Positions 24,522-32,683 of a stretch of 52,143 nucleotides of DNA are shown here, piece after piece (the first letter of the stretch is position 1; every line of letters begins with the position of its first letter). The stretch spans positions 1 through 52,143 of the forward strand of contig JAHDQF010000028.1 in NCBI GenBank assembly GCA_018433945.1, written 5' to 3'. A program made the translations under genes and the position numbers. The notes below the pieces were generated by a model that had not been told where the DNA came from, made no database searches, and saw only the letters and a program-made list of their open reading frames with translations. Source of the DNA: Proteiniphilum sp. Its GTDB lineage: Bacteria > Bacteroidota > Bacteroidia > Bacteroidales > Dysgonomonadaceae.

Positions 24522-25373
24522 TTATTCCTCTGCATAGATGCGAATGATCTTCGCATCTTGTCTGGGGCGACTCTTGTCATCCACCTCAAGCGCTGCGATC
24601 TTGTCGATCACCTCCAGCCCTTCGGTCACCTCACCAAAAACGGTGTACTCACCGTCAAGATGGTGGGCGCCGCCAACAGTGCTGTAGGCTTCTTTCAACC
24701 CCTCCGGCCAGAAGAACTTGCCGGGAGCCTCCTGATAGAGTGAGTCCACAACGCCCAAAAGGGAATCGAGAAGGGCGTTGAAGCCATGCGGATCACTCTC
24801 CTTGAGCTTTGCCAGCTCCTCCTTATGGGGAGAATAATGGGTGCGGATGATCTCGTTGCGGATGGGTACGTTGACACTCATCTCCATGCTGTCGAGTCGT
24901 CCCCGGGTATATACTTTCCCATGCACGATGTAAAACTGGGAGGCATCCGACCGCTTCTGCGGATTTTCGTTGTCTCCCTTGCGGGGGGCTCCCAGCGCTC
25001 CTTTCTTATGAAAGTGATGTTCACGGAACTCAGGCATCAGCTCCATATCGGTGCGTCCGCTGCCGATCTCTGCCCCGGGAGGGGCATTGCGTGAGTCCTG
25101 TGAACCACCCTGTATCACGAAATTCTTCACCACCCGGTGAAAGAGGGTGCCGTTGAAGTAACCTTCCCGTATCAGTTTCATGTAATGGTTGCTGTGCTGC
25201 GGGGTGTCGTCATACAACATTGCTTTCATGGTGCCATAATTGGTCTCGATCACGATGGTCGGGTATCTTGTTTGTGCCTGCAGCATGACCGCACTGCCCA
25301 GGAGTAAAGCGAGGAATAGTCTAACTTTAGTGAACTCGCAGTTATCATGTACTTGTGTGAAAAACATGTTCAT
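24522..25373 (-). CDS. cyclophilin-type peptidylprolyl isomerase, exported
   Basis: 283-aa periplasmic prolyl isomerase. A signal peptide is likely (RLFLALLLGSAVMLQAQ after a longer n-region), with ATG at 25373 or 25367. Cyclophilin motifs: TNYGTMKAMLYDDTPQHSNH, NGTLFHRVVKNFVIQGGSQD (catalytic Arg), KRSDASQFYIVHG and GEYTVFGEVTEGLEVIDKIA. About 80 residues (roughly 170-250) between the QFYIVHG and YTVFGEV blocks exceed the normal spacing and are mostly helical and charged, a pattern known in Bacteroidota enzymes. A 129-nt noncoding spacer separates it from lptG. Confidence 0.92.
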   Translation of the reverse strand: MNMFFTQVHDNCEFTKVRLFLALLLGSAVMLQAQTRYPTIVIETNYGTMKAMLYDDTPQHSNHYMKLIREGYFNGTLFHRVVKNFVIQGGSQDSRNAPPGAEIGSGRTDMELMPEFREHHFHKKGALGAPRKGDNENPQKRSDASQFYIVHGKVYTRGRLDSMEMSVNVPIRNEIIRTHYSPHKEELAKLKESDPHGFNALLDSLLGVVDSLYQEAPGKFFWPEGLKEAYSTVGGAHHLDGEYTVFGEVTEGLEVIDKIAALEVDDKSRPRQDAKIIRIYAEE

Positions 25374-25502
25374 GCTCGTTTCATATCTTGTAATTTGTCT
25401 TCAGTTTGATGTTTGAAGTGCAAAGTTTGATGTTCAGGAACCAGGAGCCAGGAAGCTGATCGTAATGAAACGAAGATCCCGGTTTATCGCGACAGCTGAC
25501 TG

Positions 25503-26606
25503 CTAATTCGGCGCTTTCCGGTAGAGGAACATCGCAATCAGGGTGAAGATGATGTTGGGAACCCATGCTGCAATGAAGGGGCTCATGCTCCCTTTCACCG
25601 CGAAGGTGGAGCTGACCGTCATGAACAGGATGTAGGCCATGCTCAGTCCCAGTCCGATGCCGATATTCACCCCCATGCCTCCTTTCACTTTCTTTGCAGA
25701 GAGTGAGGCGCCGATCAGGGTGAGGATGAATGCCGAGAAGACATTGGCAATGCGGGAGTGGTACTCGATCTGGAATGCCTGTATGTTTCCCATTCCCCGC
25801 TCTTTCTGGCTCTTTACATATCGTCGCAGCTCAGGAGAGGTCATCATCTGCTGGTCGGTATTGGCGATGATAAAGTCGTTCGGCACGATCCGCAGGGTGG
25901 TGTCGATTGAGTTGCCCCGGGTGATGGTCTCTCTGTTTCCCTCAAACTGCCTCACCTGGTAGTTGTTGATGGTCCACTGGTATGCCGAGTCGTACCGTAT
26001 CGACTGCGCCGTGAGGCGCGACACCAGTTGCAGGCTGTCGAAGTGGTCGATGGAGAAGTTGTAACCCGTATTGCTCTTCATGTCGAAATTACCGAAGTAA
26101 ACGATGGTGCCGGGAGCTACCTGGAACTGGATGTCCTGGTCGCCGGTTTTCCTTTTTTTCGGATCCACGTAGGTCCGCTCAAACTCAATGCGGGTGGCGT
26201 TAGCCGGCGGAATGATATAGCCGCCGAAGACAAAGGTGAAGATGGCGATCACCAGTGCCGCCACCATGTAGGGTTTCATCATCCTCCGGAAGCCGATGCC
26301 ATTGGAAAGGATGGCGATGATCTCCGAGTTGTCGGCCATCTTGGAGGTGAAGTAGATCACCGCCAGGAAGACGAAGAGGGGGCTGAACAGGTTGGTGTAG
26401 TAGGGGATGAAGTTGAGGTAATAATCGAAGATGATCTGGTTCAGCGAGGCATTGTTGGTCATGAACTTATCGATCTTCTCGTTGACGTCGAACACCACCG
26501 CGATGGAGATGATCAACGCGATCATGAAGATATAGGTACCCAGAAACTTCCGGATGATGTACCAGTCCAGGCGTTTCAGGTTCAGCAGTGAGAGGATCTT
26601 TTTCAT
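25503..26606 (-). CDS. LptF/LptG family permease (lipopolysaccharide export)
   Basis: 367-aa inner-membrane component of the Lpt ABC transporter that extracts lipopolysaccharide. The start MKKILSLLNLKRLDWYIIRK, then FLGTYIFMIALIISIAVV, is typical. Three hydrophobic segments lie in the N-terminal part, a periplasmic beta-jellyroll about residues 110-255, and three more helices follow, including VFSAFILTLIGASLSAKKVK and GIGLGLSMAYILFMTVSS. The frame is open upstream to 26921, but that extension lies within tgt; ATG 26606 overlaps the tgt stop by 4 nt and gives the family N-terminus. Confidence 0.92.
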   Translation of the reverse strand: MKKILSLLNLKRLDWYIIRKFLGTYIFMIALIISIAVVFDVNEKIDKFMTNNASLNQIIFDYYLNFIPYYTNLFSPLFVFLAVIYFTSKMADNSEIIAILSNGIGFRRMMKPYMVAALVIAIFTFVFGGYIIPPANATRIEFERTYVDPKKRKTGDQDIQFQVAPGTIVYFGNFDMKSNTGYNFSIDHFDSLQLVSRLTAQSIRYDSAYQWTINNYQVRQFEGNRETITRGNSIDTTLRIVPNDFIIANTDQQMMTSPELRRYVKSQKERGMGNIQAFQIEYHSRIANVFSAFILTLIGASLSAKKVKGGMGVNIGIGLGLSMAYILFMTVSSTFAVKGSMSPFIAAWVPNIIFTLIAMFLYRKAPN

Positions 26607-27733
26607 AATCGTCGTGTCACCTTTTCGATCATCCGCGGTTTCCATTCGGTGAAATCGCCGGCAATGATGTGTTTGCGTGCCTCCCTGGTCAGCCAGACAT
26701 AGAATGCCAGGTTGTGGATGGAGGCGATCTGCAGTCCCAGGATCTCGTTGGTGTTGATCAGGTGCCGCAGGTAAGCCTTGCTGTAGAGGCGGTCTACGAA
26801 CGACTCGCCATCCTCCTCGAGGGGGGTGAAGTCGCTCTTCCACCGTTCGTTGCGCATGTTCATGATGCCCTCCTTGGTGAAGATCTGACCGTTGCGGCCG
26901 TTGCGGGTGGGCATGATGCAATCGAACATGTCCACACCCCGTTCAATCGCCTCCAGGATGTTCTCCGGCTTGCCCACACCCATTAGGTAGCGAGGTTTAT
27001 CCTTTGGCAGGATCCCGTTCACCAGTTCCACCATCTCGTACATCTTTTCCGTGGGCTCTCCCACCGCCAGTCCCCCGATGGCGTTGCCATCGGCACCCAG
27101 CGATGCGATTTTCTCAGCGGCCCGCCGCCGCAAGTCGGGATAGACGCATCCCTGCACGATGGGGAAGAGCGCCTGGCTGTGGCCGTAGGGGCACTCGCTC
27201 TGACCCATGCGGGTGATGCAGCGGGCGAGCCACCGTTCGGTCAGCTCGAGCGATTTCTTTGCATAACCGTAGTCGGCATCACCAGGGGTGCATTCGTCGA
27301 AAGCCATAATGATGTCGGCACCGATGACGCGCTGGATATCGATCACTTTTTCAGGGGTGAAGAAATGTCTGGATCCATCGATGTGCGACTGAAACATGGC
27401 TCCCTCCTCCGTAAGCTTGCGGTTCCCGGTGAGGGAGAAGACCTGGTAACCGCCGCTGTCGGTCAGCATCGGACGGTTCCAGCCGTTGAAACGGTGCAGT
27501 CCCCCTGCTGCCCCGATGATCTCCAGGCCAGGACGCAGGTAGAGGTGATAGGTGTTACCCAGAATGATCTCTGCCTTGATGTCCTCTTTCAGTTCGCTGA
27601 TATGTACCGCCTTGACGCTGCCCGCAGTGCCTACCGGCATAAAGACAGGCGTTTCCACTTTCCCGTGGTCGGTGGTGATCACTCCTGCCCGCGCGTCCGA
27701 CTTCGGGTCTGTATGTATCAATTGGAAATCCAA
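26603..27733 (-). CDS. tgt: queuine tRNA-ribosyltransferase (tRNA-guanine transglycosylase)
   Basis: 376-aa enzyme exchanging guanine 34 for preQ1 in GUN-anticodon tRNAs. KVETPVFMPVGTAGSVKAV, ILGNTYHLYLRPG and PMLTDSGGYQVFSL (active-site Asp92) are family hallmarks; DMFDCIMPTRNGRNGQIF contains the nucleophilic Asp region. The zinc CxCxxC cluster expected before YSKAYLRHL is absent (DGESFVDRLYSKAYLRHL), though the His of IASIHN remains. No ATG is available. TTG 27763 overlaps a -7 box (27761-27768), so TTG 27733 is the likely start, giving MDFQLIHTDPKSDARAGVIT. Confidence 0.93.
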   Translation of the reverse strand: MDFQLIHTDPKSDARAGVITTDHGKVETPVFMPVGTAGSVKAVHISELKEDIKAEIILGNTYHLYLRPGLEIIGAAGGLHRFNGWNRPMLTDSGGYQVFSLTGNRKLTEEGAMFQSHIDGSRHFFTPEKVIDIQRVIGADIIMAFDECTPGDADYGYAKKSLELTERWLARCITRMGQSECPYGHSQALFPIVQGCVYPDLRRRAAEKIASLGADGNAIGGLAVGEPTEKMYEMVELVNGILPKDKPRYLMGVGKPENILEAIERGVDMFDCIMPTRNGRNGQIFTKEGIMNMRNERWKSDFTPLEEDGESFVDRLYSKAYLRHLINTNEILGLQIASIHNLAFYVWLTREARKHIIAGDFTEWKPRMIEKVTRRL

Positions 27734-27760
27734 ATTGTGCCTGTTCTTTGTTTTAATGCG

Positions 27761-27768
27761 CAAAGATA
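27761..27768 (-). promoter_or_regulatory. -7 box for tgt-lptG
   Basis: Minus-strand TATCTTTG matches TAnnTTTG and predicts a transcript start near 27755, about 20 nt ahead of TTG 27733. This decides the tgt start codon. Confidence 0.65.
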
Positions 27769-27870
27769 TATTTTTTGGCTTTATAAACAGAATCGTAATG
27801 GTTTAAAAATAGTTATGGGGAAAAGAAAGCGAATGTGGCTCACAAATTCGTTTATCAACGAAGAAAACCC

Positions 27871-27878
27871 TATTTTTG
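27871..27878 (+). promoter_or_regulatory. -7 box for lipA-lipB
   Basis: TATTTTTG matches TAnnTTTG, 113 nt before lipA. The 5' leader holds a weak hairpin around GGGTCAAACACCC, but no recognisable riboswitch. Confidence 0.5.
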
Positions 27879-27991
27879 TGCTGTTTTGACATTTTTATCA
27901 ATCATACAAAGCTGACAGATGCCCCAGGAGTAAGAGGGTCAAACACCCCCTGAATAACCGTGTAACTGTCTGCAAGCAACATTTATTCATT

Positions 27992-28852
27992 ATGGAAAAG
28001 ATAACAGAAACCATGCAACGTAAGCCGGAATGGCTGAAGATATCACTGCCCCAGGGCAAGCAATACCTCGATGTGAAAGAGATCATCGCCAGAAAAGGAC
28101 TGCATACCATCTGCGTGAGCGGCAAGTGCCCCAACCTGGCAGAATGCTGGGGCAGGGGCACCGCCACATTCATGATCCTGGGAGAGGTCTGTACCCGCTC
28201 CTGCCGCTTCTGTAATGTGAAGACCGGCACACCACTGGGTGTCGACTGGGATGAGCCGGCACGATTGGCCGATACCATTGAGCAGATGAACCTGCGCCAT
28301 GTGGTGCTCACAAGTGTCGATCGTGACGACCTGGACGACGGGGGGGCCGAGATCTGGTCGCGTACCGTGCGTCGCATCAAGGAGCGCTGTCCGCAGGTGA
28401 CCATCGAGACGCTGATCCCCGATTTCAACGGACAGGAGGAGCTGATACGCAAGGTGATTGACGCCGGCCCCAACATTGTATCACACAACATGGAGACGGT
28501 ACGGCGGCTCACACCCAAGGTGCGGAGCCGGGCGAAGTATGAGGTGAGTCTCAGGACCCTCGGCGTGATCGCAGCCAGCGGCAAGGTGAGAGCCAAGTCG
28601 GGCCTGATGGTGGGGCTGGGGGAGACCGGGCAGGAGGTCTACGAGACCATGGACGACCTGCTGGCCGTTGGTTGCAGCGTGCTCACCATCGGGCAGTACC
28701 TGCAACCCACACGGAAGCATCTGACGGTGAAAGAGTATGTCTCGCCGGAACAGTTTGCCCGTTACCGCGAGGTGGCACTCGAAAAAGGATTCCGTTTCGT
28801 GGAGAGTGGCCCGCTGGTACGCTCCTCCTATCACGCAGAGAAACATGTATAA
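27992..28852 (+). CDS. lipA: lipoyl synthase
   Basis: 286-aa radical SAM enzyme inserting two sulfurs into octanoyl groups on lipoyl-dependent enzymes. The auxiliary cluster motif CVSGKCPNLAEC provides Cys41, 46 and 52, and the radical SAM motif CTRSCRFC provides Cys67, 71 and 74. VVLTSVDRDDLDDGGAEIWS and TLIPDFNGQEELI are family blocks, and the C-terminal VRSSYHAEKH contains the conserved Ser. It has its own promoter and is followed directly by lipB. Confidence 0.97.
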   Translation: MEKITETMQRKPEWLKISLPQGKQYLDVKEIIARKGLHTICVSGKCPNLAECWGRGTATFMILGEVCTRSCRFCNVKTGTPLGVDWDEPARLADTIEQMNLRHVVLTSVDRDDLDDGGAEIWSRTVRRIKERCPQVTIETLIPDFNGQEELIRKVIDAGPNIVSHNMETVRRLTPKVRSRAKYEVSLRTLGVIAASGKVRAKSGLMVGLGETGQEVYETMDDLLAVGCSVLTIGQYLQPTRKHLTVKEYVSPEQFARYREVALEKGFRFVESGPLVRSSYHAEKHV

Positions 28853-28856
28853 GGGA

Positions 28857-29588
28857 ATGAGTAGAAAAGTGATTTTTGAAGACCTGGGTCGCATCCGCTA
28901 TCAACAGGCGTGGGAGTATCAGGAGAAGCTGTTTGCACAGGTGATTCGCGACAAGCAGGAGCAGAAGCAGGAGAAAGAGCAGTACCTGCTCTTCTGTGAG
29001 CACGAGCATGTATACACGCTCGGCAAGAGCGGCAAGCGGCAGAACTTGCTCATCACACGTCAGATGTGTGAGAGCAGGCAGATCGACCTGCATGAGACTG
29101 ACCGTGGAGGTGATATCACCTATCATGGCCCCGGTCAGTTGGTGGCCTACCCGATCATTGACCTGGAGGCGTTCGGTATCGGCATCAAGCGTTACATCTC
29201 CCTGTTGGAGGATGTGGTGATCGAGACATTGAAACCATACGGTATAAAGGGGGAGAAGGATGAGAAGGCAATGGGGGTCTGGATTGACCTGGATGACCCT
29301 CTCCGGGTACGTAAGATCTGTGCCATCGGCGTCCGTGCCAGCCGCTTTGTCACCATGCACGGCCTGGCGCTTAACATCAACAGCGATCTCACCTATTTCA
29401 ACTTCATCAATCCTTGTGGTTTCACCGACAAGGGGGTTACCTCCATGCAAAAGGAGGTGGGAGAGGAGGTTGATTTCAGGGAGGTCTCCAACGGATTGAA
29501 GCGTGCTTTCCGGGAGCTGTTTGATATGGATTTAGCCGATCAGCGAAAACCGCATCACAACCCAGATTGGGAAACTGCTGTTACTTAA
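28857..29588 (+). CDS. lipB: lipoyl(octanoyl) transferase
   Basis: 243-aa cytoplasmic enzyme moving octanoate from acyl-carrier protein to lipoyl domains, the step before LipA. Motifs: FCEHEHVYTLGKSGK, ETDRGGDITYHGPGQLVAYP (active-site fold), KICAIGVRASRFVTMHG (catalytic Lys) and INPCGFTDKGVTSMQ (catalytic Cys). Start chosen at ATG 28857, 4 nt after lipA; ATG 28845 overlapping the lipA end is possible, while the further upstream extension lies within lipA in another frame. Confidence 0.95.
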   Translation: MSRKVIFEDLGRIRYQQAWEYQEKLFAQVIRDKQEQKQEKEQYLLFCEHEHVYTLGKSGKRQNLLITRQMCESRQIDLHETDRGGDITYHGPGQLVAYPIIDLEAFGIGIKRYISLLEDVVIETLKPYGIKGEKDEKAMGVWIDLDDPLRVRKICAIGVRASRFVTMHGLALNINSDLTYFNFINPCGFTDKGVTSMQKEVGEEVDFREVSNGLKRAFRELFDMDLADQRKPHHNPDWETAVT

Positions 29589-29610
29589 ACATTTTTAACG
29601 GCGATTCCAA

Positions 29611-29639
29611 TTGAAACCAATTTAACATCTCTACTTTTG
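29611..29639 (+). promoter_or_regulatory. promoter of the Bat operon
   Basis: TTG (29611-29613), an 18-nt spacer and TACTTTTG (29632-29639) fit the Bacteroidota consensus, 38 nt ahead of the MoxR gene. Confidence 0.75.
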
Positions 29640-29677
29640 TATCTCATATCCGGAGAACCCTTTTAACAATCAACCCA

Positions 29678-30673
29678 ATGAGCCAAATAGTCGATATCAA
29701 AGAACTGAACGATAGAATTGAACAGAAAAGTGCTTTTGTGCAGACAATTGTCACAGGCATGAACCATGTGATCGTGGGACAGAAACACCTGGTGGAGTCA
29801 CTCCTGATCGGGCTCCTCTCCGATGGACACATCCTGCTGGAAGGGGTGCCGGGGCTCGCGAAGACGTTGGCCATCAAGACCCTGGCTCAACTGATCGATG
29901 CCGGTTACAACCGTATCCAGTTTACGCCCGACCTGTTGCCCGCCGACGTGGTTGGCACCATGATCTACAGCCAGCGCAACGAGGAGTTCCAGGTGAAGCA
30001 TGGTCCCATCTTTGCCAACTTCGTGCTGGCCGATGAGATCAACCGTGCCCCAGCCAAGGTGCAGAGTGCCCTGCTGGAGGCGATGCAGGAGCGGCAGGTG
30101 ACCATCGGCGAAGAGAGCTATAAGCTGCCAAACCCATTCCTGGTGATGGCAACCCAGAACCCGATCGAACAGGAGGGTACCTATCCGCTGCCCGAAGCAC
30201 AGGTGGACCGTTTCATGCTGAAAGTGGTGATCAGCTATCCCTCACGTGAGGAGGAGAAGCAGATCATCCAGCAAAATATCTTCGAGCCGGTGGTTCCTGA
30301 CCGTGCGGTCATCACCACGCAGGAGATCCTGGAGGCTCGCAAGGTGGTGCGGGAAGTATATATTGACGAGAAGATCAGCAAGTACATCGTCGATATTGTC
30401 TTTGCCACCCGTTTTCCCGATCAGTTCGGCATGGCTCACCTGAAAGATATGATCGGCTTTGGTGCCTCTCCGCGCGCCTCGATCAACCTGGCTCTGGCGG
30501 CACGCGCCTTTGCTTTCATTAAGCGCCGTGGCTACGTGATTCCCGAAGATATCCGGGCTGTATGCCACGATGTACTTCGTCACCGTATCGGGCTCACCTA
30601 TGAGGCAGAAGCCAATAACATGACCTCTGAGGAGATCATCAGCGAGATCCTCAATAAGATTGAGGTGCCCTGA
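29678..30673 (+). CDS. MoxR family AAA+ ATPase
   Basis: 331-aa AAA+ ATPase, thought to act as a chaperone for the von Willebrand A proteins encoded next to it. Walker A is GVPGLAKT (residues 56-63) and Walker B LADEINR (117-123); MATQNPIEQEGTYPLPEAQV is the MoxR-specific stretch. Length is standard. It is the first gene of the Bat (Bacteroides aerotolerance) operon, first described in Bacteroides fragilis. The next gene, DUF58, follows after 73 nt. Confidence 0.95.
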   Translation: MSQIVDIKELNDRIEQKSAFVQTIVTGMNHVIVGQKHLVESLLIGLLSDGHILLEGVPGLAKTLAIKTLAQLIDAGYNRIQFTPDLLPADVVGTMIYSQRNEEFQVKHGPIFANFVLADEINRAPAKVQSALLEAMQERQVTIGEESYKLPNPFLVMATQNPIEQEGTYPLPEAQVDRFMLKVVISYPSREEEKQIIQQNIFEPVVPDRAVITTQEILEARKVVREVYIDEKISKYIVDIVFATRFPDQFGMAHLKDMIGFGASPRASINLALAARAFAFIKRRGYVIPEDIRAVCHDVLRHRIGLTYEAEANNMTSEEIISEILNKIEVP

Positions 30674-30746
30674 TCAGCTGCGGGCTGTACCGGGACCAAT
30701 CTACCTGACGTTGTAACACCCCACGGAGGGAATCAGCAATAATTCT

Positions 30747-31616
30747 ATGGAAGCTACCGACCTGATCAAGAAAGTACGCCACATCGAGATAAAAGCAAGA
30801 GGTCTCTCGCGAAACATCTTTGCCGGAGAGTACCATTCTGCCTTCAAGGGGCGAGGCATGGCTTTTTCGGAGGTGAGGGAGTATCGTTATGGGGATGATA
30901 TGCGTGACATCGACTGGAACGTTACTGCCCGTTACAACCGTCCCTTCGTCAAGATCTTTGAGGAGGAACGGGAGCTGACGGTGATGCTGATGATTGATGT
31001 GTCGGAGAGCCTCGGCTTCGGATCCAGGTCCATGCTCAAGCGTGACATGGTGGCCGAGATAGCTGCCACACTCGCTTTCTCGGCGATACAGAACAACGAC
31101 AAGATCGGCGTCATCTTCTTTACCGACAAGGTGGAGAAGTTCATCCCTCCCCAGAAAGGGAGGAAGCATATCCTCTTCATCATCCGTGAGATCCTCGGGT
31201 TCACCCCCGAGAGCCACGGCACCGACCTGAACATGGCGCTGCGCTACATGACCAACGCCATCAGGAAACGTTGTACCGCTTTCCTGATCTCCGACTTTAT
31301 TGATCCGGGTGACTATCAGAAGGCGATGCAGATAGCCGGTCGCAAGCATGACCTGGTGGCCATCCAGGTCTATGACCAGCTGAGCACCGCCCTCCAGCCC
31401 GTGGGATTGATGAAAGTGTGGGATCCTGAAAGAGGGGATGAACGCTGGATCGATAGCTCATCGAAACAGGTACGCGAACAATACCGTCGTTGGTGGAACA
31501 GCCTGCAGGATAAGATGATCACTGCCACCCGCCAGAGCGGCGTAGACAGTGTCTCTGTGTCCACAGAGAGTGATTATGTGAAGTCGTTGCTGCAACTATT
31601 CCAACAAAGAAGATAG
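30747..31616 (+). CDS. DUF58 domain-containing protein
   Basis: 289-aa cytoplasmic protein. The DUF58 core is VRHIEIKARGLSRNIFAGEY, then HSAFKGRGMAFSEVREYRYG and DDMRDIDWNVTARYNRPFVK. A vWA-like MIDVSES follows (around residue 80), as usual when DUF58 proteins partner with MoxR. Function is not firmly known; members are linked to stress tolerance and envelope integrity. It lies between MoxR and the next Bat-operon gene, which starts 2 nt after its stop. Confidence 0.92.
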   Translation: MEATDLIKKVRHIEIKARGLSRNIFAGEYHSAFKGRGMAFSEVREYRYGDDMRDIDWNVTARYNRPFVKIFEEERELTVMLMIDVSESLGFGSRSMLKRDMVAEIAATLAFSAIQNNDKIGVIFFTDKVEKFIPPQKGRKHILFIIREILGFTPESHGTDLNMALRYMTNAIRKRCTAFLISDFIDPGDYQKAMQIAGRKHDLVAIQVYDQLSTALQPVGLMKVWDPERGDERWIDSSSKQVREQYRRWWNSLQDKMITATRQSGVDSVSVSTESDYVKSLLQLFQQRR

Positions 31617-31618
31617 CA

Positions 31619-32671
31619 TTGAGGACAAAGATATTCCATAACGGTTTGATATACAAGTGGATGTTGACATCAGTGGCGCTCCTGATGGGAGGGATGCTCA
31701 ACGCCCAGCGGGCGTCAGTGCATGCCACCGTGCAACCCACCGAGATCCTGATCGGAGAGCAGGCGGTGATCAACCTGAAAGTGATCACACCCAAGGAGAA
31801 GATCATTCATTTTCCTGTGTATGAAAAAGAGATCATCCCCGGTATTGAGGTGATTGCGATGCTGCCACCCGATACCACCATCGAGAACAACGTGATGACG
31901 CTCAATTTCCGCTATCTGGTCACCTCGTTCGATTCCACCCTCTACCATGTGCCCTACATACCGGTATTTGACGGAACCGACACCATCTACTCCAACTCTT
32001 TCGGGTTGAAAGTGACCTCACCAGAGCTATCAGACTCCACGCTGGCCTATCTGGAGCGAATCAACAAGGGAGAAACCGACTCAATCGATTTCAATCAGTT
32101 GCAGCTCAACGATATCAAACCGGTTCGCAAACCCCCATTTGTCTGGACCGATTATCTCTGGCTGCTCTGGATCCTGCTGGGGGTGTTGATCCTGTTGGCA
32201 CTCATCGCTTTGGTGGTTTACCTGGTGCTGCGGAAGAAGCGAAAAGGCTATTTCTTTAAGCCTCCCGAAGTGCTGCCGGCACACATTCGTGCCTTGAAAG
32301 AGCTGGACAAGCTCAAGCAGGAGAAGATGTGGCAGCAGGGGCGGGAGAAAGAGTTCTACAGCCGGCTGACCGATATCCTGCGTTCCTATATCTGGGAGCG
32401 TGAGGGGATACAGGCGATGGAGATGACCTCGGGAGAGATCCTGAACGCCATCCGTAAGGTGGCCGAGACCGATTCGGTTTACGACAACCTGAAACAGATA
32501 CTGACCACCGCCGATCTGGTGAAGTTTGCCAAGTACAAACCCTATCCCGATGAGAATGACCTGAGCATGGTGAATGCCTATTTCTTCGTGAACCAGACCA
32601 AAGAGGATGACCCCATCCCTGATCCGAAGGCGGATGGGAAACAGAAAGATGATCAATCCGATAACGAATAA
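31619..32671 (+). CDS. Bat-operon membrane protein with BatD-like C-terminal domain
   Basis: 350-aa protein with an N-terminal signal (TSVALLMGGMLNAQ), a periplasmic beta-rich region to about residue 175, one membrane helix (YLWLLWILLGVLILLALIAL) and a cytoplasmic domain. The latter (KEFYSRLTDILRSYIWEREG, then VKFAKYKPYP) resembles the C-terminal domain of BatD in this operon (NFYEEVLRALWGYFSDKLSI, then CEFARYAPTG). The start is uncertain: TTG 31619, 2 nt after the DUF58 stop, gives a basic n-region; the first ATG is 31661 and lacks one. The tail is acidic. Probably a membrane partner of BatA/B; function inferred only from context. Confidence 0.8.
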   Translation: MRTKIFHNGLIYKWMLTSVALLMGGMLNAQRASVHATVQPTEILIGEQAVINLKVITPKEKIIHFPVYEKEIIPGIEVIAMLPPDTTIENNVMTLNFRYLVTSFDSTLYHVPYIPVFDGTDTIYSNSFGLKVTSPELSDSTLAYLERINKGETDSIDFNQLQLNDIKPVRKPPFVWTDYLWLLWILLGVLILLALIALVVYLVLRKKRKGYFFKPPEVLPAHIRALKELDKLKQEKMWQQGREKEFYSRLTDILRSYIWEREGIQAMEMTSGEILNAIRKVAETDSVYDNLKQILTTADLVKFAKYKPYPDENDLSMVNAYFFVNQTKEDDPIPDPKADGKQKDDQSDNE

Positions 32672-32683
32672 GAGTGAATTGGC

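Noticed and set aside
26607-26921. N-terminal extension of the LptF/LptG permease
   Set aside because: It lies within tgt in another frame, is His/Gln/Arg-rich and precedes a normal family N-terminus at 26606.
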